In this document: in pieces, positions 7,083-13,475 of the stretch
Layout of the letters: each line of letters starts with the position of its first letter
Position numbering within the stretch: position 1 is the stretch's first letter
Assembly: GCF_000611645.1 (NCBI RefSeq)
Contig: NW_014012649.1
Coordinates: forward strand, 1 to 13,475
Direction: 5' to 3'
Length of the DNA stretch: 13,475 bases
From: Monoraphidium neglectum
Lineage: Eukaryota; Chlorophyta; Chlorophyceae; Sphaeropleales; Selenastraceae
The notes under the pieces: generated by a model
Databases searched by the model: none
Seen by the model: only the letters and a program-made list of their open reading frames with translations
Told to the model about the DNA's origin: nothing
Program-made: the position numbers and the translations under genes

Positions 7083-9501
7083 CTACTGTGGCCGCGGCAC
7101 CGCTGCCATTGCATTTGGCTCGAACCCCGTCGCCATTGCTGCAACCTGCGATAGGCCCGCCAACAGGCCGCTGGCCGCACCAACCGCTGCACGCCGAATG
7201 CCGCGGCGCTCCCGATACACGGAGAAGGCGACCAGCGCCGCCGCTGCCGCACCGCCAGCAATCTGCCATGCGGGCACGTCCTCTAGGTGCAGCAACCTGA
7301 GTGTGTCCTGTAAGGTTGCAAGAGGCCGCACGAATGGATGCTTGGTCTGGGTGATAATGGGGTAATGTGACGCTTGGGGGGAGGGTTGGCGGGGGCGTGG
7401 GGGGTGTTGGTACATCAGGGTGCTTGTCATTTGGGGGGTGCATGTGGGGGCCTCCTGGATTCATGGGCGTCGAAGAGCTCCGCGCCAATGCATTGCATGC
7501 TAGAATTGGCGGCGTCCACATCTTGCGCAGCAACATGGATTGGCGGCATGCATGCTTGGAAGCTGTGCGCCCTGCTTGCACGCGCTGCAGTCCGCGACTG
7601 GATACTCCACTATACCAAGACCCGTTGGCCACCCCAGAGCATGGCACGTTTCAGAACTTCCGTAACACCGCCGCCCCCACCTGCACCACAGGCGCCGCTC
7701 GAAGCTGCCCGGCCCGCTCCACCGCCCACGCCCACGTGCGCGTGGCCACGCCCTGCTGCTGCTGCTGGCCCCCCTCGCCCTGGCCCTCACCGCCGCCCCG
7801 CCGGCCCCCAGGCCCAGCGCCTGCCGCATGCGCTGCAGCTGCGGCACTGCCAGCTGCAGGCAACGTTGGAGGAGTCGGCCAATCATCTTCTATCTCCTCA
7901 ATCTCGCCAGTAACGGTAAAGAACTGCCCCGGCTGCCCCAAGCCCCCCTCGGCCCAGCCTGCCGCCGCCGCTGCCACGCCGCCACTGTTGCCGTTTGACG
8001 GCTCTGTCAATCCGCCGCTCGGTCCTGCCTGCTGCTGCTGCTCCCGCTGCTGCTGCTCTCGCTGTTCTGAACAGCCGTGAGCAGCCGCCTCCGTATCTTC
8101 CAACTCCGTAAGCAGGAGCTAAGGGCGGGCAATGGAGCGCATGCGGACGCAGCACAGAGGGGTCATGAAGCAAGTGGCTTCGCTGCGCTAAAAAACATCA
8201 GTTGATGGCCCTGTAAGCGCTGCAACATCCTGTACTCAAGCGCAAGGGTGGCATATGCGATCGGCAGGCATCCCCAGCAAACGCCGCACACCTGGCGCTG
8301 CCCGTCCGACAGCCCCGCCCCGCCGGCCAGCAGCCACGCGCGCGCCCCGGCGGCGTCGCCGCACGCGCCGCGCAGCACGCGGACCGCGTACAGCCGCGAC
8401 AGGGCCAGGTGGTCTTCGCTCGGCAAGGGGGCGCCTGGCGGAGCATAGAAGTGGCGCATGGCACTGGTATTACACACGGACGCGTCACGTGGTGGGTGGC
8501 CGCGACGGCGCGGGACACACCGCTCGTCAAATGATGTTGTGAAAGTGGTTGAGTGTGCACTGAGCGATGACGGTGCCGTTCAGACAGGGGCGGCGCGAAC
8601 GAGCGAGCCCCTCCCTGCAGTGTGGCCCCAATCTGCCCCTCTTCGCTCCTGCTGCCCCACACCTGCAGCCTCGCTGAGGCGGGCGGTATACGACCCCAGC
8701 ACGGCGCGCGCCGCTGCACCAGCCTCCATCTCGAGCGCGATGACACCCCTGTTAGAGATGGAGGCAGAGTGGGGGGGGTCTGGGTAACAGCGAACCCTGG
8801 CCACAAAAATGTGGCAAAGCAGCAGACTGGCGGGGGCACGCGAGCGAGCGCGCTGCCCTATCAAGGCGGGCTGCACGCAAGCCAAACGCCAGCAGCTGCA
8901 CGCCAATGAAAGTTCCTGATTGAATGGAGGCTGGTGCAGCGGCGCCTGGAGCCAAGCAGGCCGCGTGGGAGGGTTGCGGGCTGCGTGCGAGGCGCTCCGT
9001 CGCGGCGGCTCGCTGCATCGGCCAGCCGTACACATGCGCCCCGCCGCACCCACCAGAGCAGAATCACTGTCACTGGCAGGCTCTGCAGGTCTCGGCCATA
9101 GAACTGGGATGCCTCTTTCAAGTCAGTCAGCCTGGAAAAGGTTCGTAGCCAAAACGTGCAGTGACGAGACTGGTCGGCAATTGCAGGCAACTGACTCGGA
9201 GACGGGGCAAAGCGCCGAGTGCCATGCGGGCGCATGCACATACCCCGCTGCATGTGATAAACCACTCGCGGCGCCGCATCACGCACCTGCCAGCATGGAA
9301 GTCGACTTGCAGCAGGACATAAAAAGCACGTGTCACGTCCGCCAGCGCAGCGCCTTGCTGCGCTAGCACTTCACTGGCGCGGCTGCGCGCCTGCAGCCAC
9401 TTCCCGGCGTGGAGCGCCTCCTCTGCCATGTCCACTGTCCGAGCTGCCTCCGGCACTGCGCTGGGCAACGCCGCGGCAGCTGCTGCTGCCGCTGTCGCCA
9501 T
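7083..9501 (-). CDS. APEM9/PEX26-like tail-anchored peroxisomal membrane protein
   Basis: Eight exons (9501-9287, 9131-9050, 8895-8840, 8748-8663, 8434-8292, 8118-7791, 7680-7616, 7307-7083) join in phase with GT-AG sites to give 399 residues. In plants APEM9, and in animals PEX26, anchor the PEX1-PEX6 AAA complex that recycles the import receptor PEX5. Residues about 18-200 are an Ala/Leu-rich helical solenoid, including AEEALHAGKWLQARSRASEV, LALSRLYAVRVLRG and ARAWLLAGG. A Gln-rich acidic linker (about 195-275: EQQQREQQQQ, then IEEIEDDW) leads to VLKRAMLWGGQRVL. One membrane span (WQIAGGAAAAALVAFSVY, about 339-356) follows, then a basic patch (RERRGIRR). The C-terminus ends NAMAAVPRPQ, close to the plant APEM9 ending as I recall it. 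The assignment rests on remembered family architecture. Exon 3's acceptor and exon 7's donor (GTATAG) are the weakest. ATG 9501 is chosen, but the frame stays open up to ATG 9837. Confidence 0.7.
7374..7455 (+). other. G-rich tract inside an intron (possible G-quadruplex)
   Basis: The plus strand has several runs of four to six G over about 80 nt inside the last intron (7308-7615) of the APEM9-like gene. The transcribed sense strand is therefore C-rich and may act as an extended polypyrimidine region before the acceptor at 7308. Four or more G-runs would allow a DNA quadruplex on the plus strand; this is inferred from composition only. Confidence 0.4.
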
Positions 9502-10283
9502 CGCCGCGTTTGCTGGGCCACTGCTGTGCGCCGCCCGGTGTTGGTGGTGTGTGCCGGATGCCCGTGGAGGTGGCACGTATCCAATCTCTGGCTTTGTGCG
9601 AGCGTATAGCGCACGTTCCGGGAGGGCGCTCCGCAGGGCTTTGAGGCCGTGCTCTGACGTGTTACGAGATCGTCCGAATGCGGTGCAGTGGAAGCACGTA
9701 TAGACGAGCAGAGATACCAAACGAGACAGAAACTCGTCAGCGGCGCCCACCCCGAGCTCTTGGGTCACGGCGTCACTGCTACTGTAGTGACTGCAACAGC
9801 CGAACTGGCCAGGGTCTGTCAGTGCGTTGCGGGCCATCACGGTGGTGTGCTTGATCCTGCGCTGGGGCTCACAATCGCGCGTGCGTTACAACACGCTTTA
9901 CGCGCATACTTGCAGTTCCTGACTGCCATGAGGCCCTGGCCCCCAGCACAATCATCAGCATAGAAGCAGACGCGCACGACGCTTCACCGGTAGGCGCCCG
10001 CAAATTGTTCCGGCACGGACAGGCGCCGTGCAACATTCGACTTTGTGATGTGAGGTAACGCACGCATGTACAAAATTTTCTGGTGACGATTTACGCGTGC
10101 TCCACATCTGTGCAGTTCTGCGGCTTCCAACGTCGGACAGTGCGGTTTGATAGAACATCGCACCCAGCAGGGCAGGGGGCCTCCTGTTAAGGCTCGCAAC
10201 CAAGCGCTCCCCCAGCCCCGCCGTCACTCCATGCCCAACCCACGTCCACTCCCGCTCGCGGGCAACGGGCTGCCACACGCCCG
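9502..10283. other. Intergenic: MYND-gene 3' UTR and APEM9-like 5' region
   Basis: From 10283 down to about 9870 this is the likely 3' UTR of the MYND-finger gene, ending at the TGTAA at 9886-9890. From there to 9502 is the promoter and 5' leader of the APEM9-like gene. The minus-strand frame continuous with its ATG 9501 is free of stops back to ATG 9837, so an N-terminal extension of 112 residues is possible but not supported by any recognisable motif. Confidence 0.45.
9886..9890 (-). terminator. Candidate TGTAA polyadenylation motif of the MYND gene
   Basis: TGTAA on the minus strand about 395 nt after the MYND-gene stop codon (10284-10286) and about 385 nt before ATG 9501. Its placement suits the end of the MYND transcript. 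Confidence 0.5.
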
Positions 10284-12629
10284 TCATGCGCGCGCCTGCT
10301 GAGTCACCCGTCCACGGGCCGCCTTGCAGTCTGTCTTGTGGGCCGGCCAGTCCAGCCGCTGGCACTCCACCTGTGGCGGTCAGGCGTGCGACACCGACAC
10401 AGAGGCTCAAACCGCAGCCCATACATATGGTTCAGGCAGCATTTTTAAAATGTCAGTCCTACGACACGGGTCCCATGGTGATGAGACGATGCAGTGAGCC
10501 ATCCTGCCCTCCAGCCCCGCTGTCACGCGCAGTGCCCAATCTTTGATTTCAAAGAAAGCCTCCAATCATAGCGCTATACTAGTCGCAGACAGTGAGCTCA
10601 CCGAGCAGTACTTTGCCATCCCACCACAACCTGTGCACGAGCGCAGCTGCACGCCGTCGCCCTTGACCTTGCCGCAGGACGAGCACCCCAGCTGCGGCTG
10701 CAGATGCTCCTGCTGCTGCTGCTGCCGCCGCTGCTGCTCCTGCGTGTGCACAGGGGGGTGCGTGCAAGAACTGGCAATGACAACTTTTCCTGGTCACTGC
10801 TGGCATCAGTTGAGGTTGTGCAATCATTCCATCACTTGAGCACGCCAAGGGGGAGGGGGGTGGGATGATTTTGGTCCACCAACATCAGTGAAAGCCAAGC
10901 CCTGCCCACCTGATTGTTGCTGCTGGTGCTGCCTCCGCGGGGCTGTTGGGCCGCCCTGACGCTGCAGGGGTCCACCGGCGCCGCGCCATCCGGCTGCAGC
11001 ACCTTGCGCCGCAGGGCCTCCTGGGTGGCGCCGGCCTCCTCCCTGTTGCAGGCAGGTGGTGTACACCACGCGCATCGTGCAGTTATGGGGGACTTTGAAC
11101 ATACAAGCCAGGAAGCCATGCCAGGAAGGGCTGCTGTTGCCAAGTGCTGCATTACAGTGCAAGGAGGTCTTAGATATCCAGGACCGCCAGACACGAGCGC
11201 GAAACGCATGCGAGAGCAGACAGGGCTCAAATGAACCATGGGCTGTGCCTGCCCGGCGGGGGCATTTCAGGAGGTTACGGCTTGCCCTGCCATTGTATGG
11301 ATGGTGGTCAACTGGTTTCGGAGTATCAGAAACTTGCCAAGACTTGACGGATGGAAATCCCACCTTTCGCGATCGACCACCTCAACAATAGCAGGGTGGC
11401 TGGAAACGTAGTCATCCACCGCCTTCAGCATGACGCCGGTCAGTGATGGGTGGAAGCTGCCCGCTTCCACCTGGGTGACGCCGGCCGGTGCCGGCCCTGC
11501 CAATGCATTGTGGATGCATGGGCCAGTGTGGGACAGCTGACGCGCCAAGGTGTGGCAAACACTCGGAAAATGCAGCCGATGAATGCGGCGGCCCACGTGA
11601 AGACAAGGGGTCCTGCAGATTGTCACGCCAGCAGTGCGCTTGATGAGGTCATGCTGACATCACCCACCTTCCCGCAGAAGGTCCTGGGGCAGGGGGTTGC
11701 CGACCCATGCCCAGCTGCGGACCCACTTTGGATCCATGCCTGTAGGGGGGTGAAAGCACATCTGCAGTTGAGACGTGAAGCCTCGCCTCGCATGTTGTGT
11801 GCCAGGACCGATGTTGTTTCACACCTTGGGGCCTGCCCCCAGCTGCCCACGCTCGGCTGTGAAGCAGCAGATGTGCTTAGAACCGCCTGCTAGTGCGCAT
11901 GCCCTTATTGGCAAGCCGTATCGCAAGGCGGGAGGCCTTGGGGCTGACACCTGGCAGCCGACGCACTCCGCACGGTCAGGGGCGGCATCAGACTCCCCAC
12001 AGCGCAGCCTGACACTGCACGCAAGACCCAAGCCAGGCCGTGTGCATACAGACGCCAACGCGCAAGCGCAACGCGGCCTCGCAAGTTTGGGGGCCTCGTT
12101 GCTCCCGAAAACCATCCCCCAGGACCCAGGACGAGGGTGCTGCAGGAGTCGTGCGCACGACCAACATCACGCGCCGTGCTCGCACTAGCGAGGCAGGAGG
12201 CACACCCCGCCATGCGCACCCAGGTACGTGGCCAGGCAGAAGAGTTCGTGCGCGCGGTGGGCGGCCACGTGGTTGCACGAGCCGGTGGCCTCGATGACAA
12301 TGAACCGCTTCGTAGTCATGTCTGGGCAGGGCAGGCGCGGTGTGATTCATTTCGTTGGACCAAGGACGCGCATGGTGACCGCTTCCAGTGTGACCAGCTG
12401 GCGCTGCAAAGCTGCAAAGGGATGGTGCGACAGGTGCGCGCATGGGCGCGTGCATCCACGAGCCGACGGCTGTGGGGCCAAGGGGGGTAATGCTGCCCTG
12501 CAAGCGGGCGGCCCGGCCGGCGTCTACACGTGACGCTGATAAGCTGCTGAGCCTCTGAGTGCGCCCCCACGCGCGGGAGGCCCGAGGCAAGCGTTGCTCG
12601 TGCAGAGCTGCCTTTGCAGATGAATGCAC
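10284..12629 (-). CDS. Protein with C-terminal MYND zinc finger (5' part approximate)
   Basis: The C-terminal exons are firm: 11042-10910, 10739-10602 and 10370-10284, ending in TGA. They carry a full MYND zinc finger with spacing C-x2-C (CSSC), C-x2-C (CTGC), YC-SVE-C, then QRLDWPAH and KTDC; 18 residues follow. MYND fingers bind two zinc ions and mediate protein-protein contacts. A Gln-rich segment (EQQRRQQQQQEH) precedes it. Exon 11470-11286 (LTGVMLKAVDDYVSSH, ERWDFHPSSLGKFLIL) joins to 11042 through a GC donor (GG|GCAAGC). Earlier candidates are 11739 or 11761 to 11668, 11856-11825 (ERGQLGAGPK), 12321-12220 (MTTKRFIVIEATGSCNH) and about 12629-12540 (AFICKGSSARATLASG). Phase fits from 12321 down, but frame choice in the 11.7-kb exon is ambiguous. 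No SET domain was seen, so function beyond the MYND finger is unknown. The true start was not found. Confidence 0.65.
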
Positions 12630-12849
12630 CTGAGAAGACGAGGTTCCCTGACGGGAGGTCTTCCGATCGCTCCCCCACCTGCCAGCGAGGCATCGCACCG
12701 CAGGGGTTGCACGGCTGGATGTCAGAGAGTGTGGGTCAGGCGCGCACCAATCGCGGCCATGGGCGATCAGGGGCGAAGGGCAACCTCTGCTTGCAGCTCG
12801 AAGCTCGTCAGCTGGCAAGGCGTGCATGCTTGCTGGCGCATGCGCCTGA

Positions 12850-12990
12850 GCGTCCCAACACATGGGCGTGCGACAAAAAATCCAAAAAGTCTGTCACCGC
12901 GCCAGCTGTCGCAGCAGGCACGTCCCACCTCTCACGTCCGTCTGCAGTTGCGCCCCGAATGTGCACATACGTCCCCCCCCTTCCAACGCA
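12850..12990 (-). other. Possible additional exon, weak
   Basis: The minus-strand frame here reads YVHIRGATADGRERWDVP followed by TDFLDFLSHAHVLGRSG. It looks protein-like, but I could not fix its splice sites or connect it to the exons on either side. It may be part of the MYND gene or intronic sequence. Confidence 0.25.
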
Positions 12991-13044
12991 CGCTGGACTG
13001 CGTGTATGCACCTTCACTCCTTCCGCTCCTAGAACCCTAACCCC

Positions 13045-13048
<4 letters not shown>

Positions 13049-13109
<61 letters not shown>

Positions 13110-13111
13110 CA
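13049..13111. repeat. CA/GT microsatellite with one interruption
   Basis: Two perfect CA runs (13049-13093 and about 13095-13111) are separated by a single extra A. The array lies directly downstream, on the minus strand, of the exon ending near 13124, so it is probably intronic, as in UBC12. Confidence 0.9.
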
Positions 13112-13123
13112 AACTATACACGC

Positions 13124-13475
13124 CTGCCAGTGGTACATGATGGCCCGGAACCTCTTGTATCCACGCTCCCCCTTCTCCTCATTGTCGGGCAGACCAAGGA
13201 TTGCCACCATCACAGCCGCCGCCTGGTGCGGGGTTCCCAGGGGTTGGGGTTGGTCAGCAAACCCAGAGACTTTGGGGGATGGGCACTGCAGAGGAGGCGC
13301 CTCAGATTAACACACAAGGCGAAGGATGGGGTGCTTTGTTGTTGGCGGAGAGTGTGTTTTTTGGAAGCATGCGCGGGCGTTCGCATCACCACAAGGCTGC
13401 ACGAGCGGGCGCCAGCGCTTTGCACTTTCGCATGCAGCTCGTCTGTGAGCCCCCGGCAGCACAGTGACCGCGGGG
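13124..13475 (-). CDS. Coding exons of an unidentified gene, 5' end beyond window
   Basis: Exon 13222-13124 follows a good acceptor (CCGCACCAG|GCGGCG) and reads 33 residues including VAILGLPDNEEKGERGYKRF and RAIMYHWQ. It ends at GC or at a GT two bases further on. Upstream, 13475-13390 reads LTDELHAKVQSAGARSCSLV up to a GTGATG donor and joins at phase 0 across the intron 13223-13389. I do not recognise the family. The two exons may be the 5' part of the MYND-finger gene, since no start codon or polyadenylation motif separates them clearly, or the 3' part of another gene. Confidence 0.45.

Noticed and set aside
7440..7535. Possible extra APEM9-like exon reading DVDAANSSMQCIGAELFD
   Set aside because: Its frame runs into a stop without a usable donor, and exons 7 and 8 join at phase 0 without it, giving a better family match.
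8435..8662. TGTAA at about 8469 as a gene end
   Set aside because: It lies inside an intron of the APEM9-like gene, and the exons on both sides join in phase. At most it is an alternative polyadenylation site.
13031..13045. CCCTAACCCC resembling telomeric repeat
   Set aside because: Only about one unit is present and it is not tandem, next to a CA microsatellite. It is not evidence of a telomere.
1..13475. A multi-gene defence, mobile or biosynthetic system
   Set aside because: The genes are ordinary, unrelated nuclear genes with introns. No transposase, reverse transcriptase, terminal repeats or functionally linked cluster was seen.

Overview
The window looks like nuclear DNA of a green alga (chlorophyte). 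It is GC-rich and its genes are split by short introns, mostly GTGAG/GTGCG to CAG. TGTAA polyadenylation motifs lie where 3' ends are expected, and CAG and CA repeats are long. The reconstructed proteins look plant-type: a PRR/TOC1-like receiver domain, a plant-type UBC12, an APEM9-like peroxin and a transit-peptide protein. Every gene I can support is on the minus strand, so the order below runs from right edge to left edge. Gene models were spliced by hand, requiring reading phase to be preserved at each junction.

Right edge to about 10.28 kb: a multi-exon gene ending in a C-terminal MYND zinc finger (well supported from 11470 to 10284, approximate up to about 12629). Two more coding-like blocks lie further upstream (13124-13222 and 13390-13475) and belong either to this gene or to a truncated neighbour. 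Then 9501-7083: an eight-exon, 399-residue tail-anchored protein whose helical repeat region, C-terminal membrane segment and terminal motif match the APEM9/PEX26 peroxin family. Then 6811-5135: a complete six-exon, 183-residue NEDD8/RUB-conjugating enzyme UBC12, with a large CA/GT microsatellite in intron 5. Then 4356-3549: the N-terminal exons of a small, probably plastid-targeted, hydrophilic protein, followed at 3545-2595 by coding-like blocks I could not join with confidence. Finally 1800 to the left edge: a receiver-domain protein with all phospho-relay residues, followed by a long low-complexity tail with Gln16 and a pair of CxxC motifs, running off the window.

The genes form a head-to-tail series but are not functionally one unit: signalling or circadian-type regulation, plastid, protein neddylation, peroxisome biogenesis and a MYND protein. 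No CRISPR, transposon, rRNA or tRNA was seen, and there is no sign of a prokaryotic-type operon or a new multi-gene system. The points most worth checking are the complete phospho-relay residues in a PRR-like receiver, the CAG tract in its last intron, two predicted GC-AG introns, and the algal APEM9 candidate.
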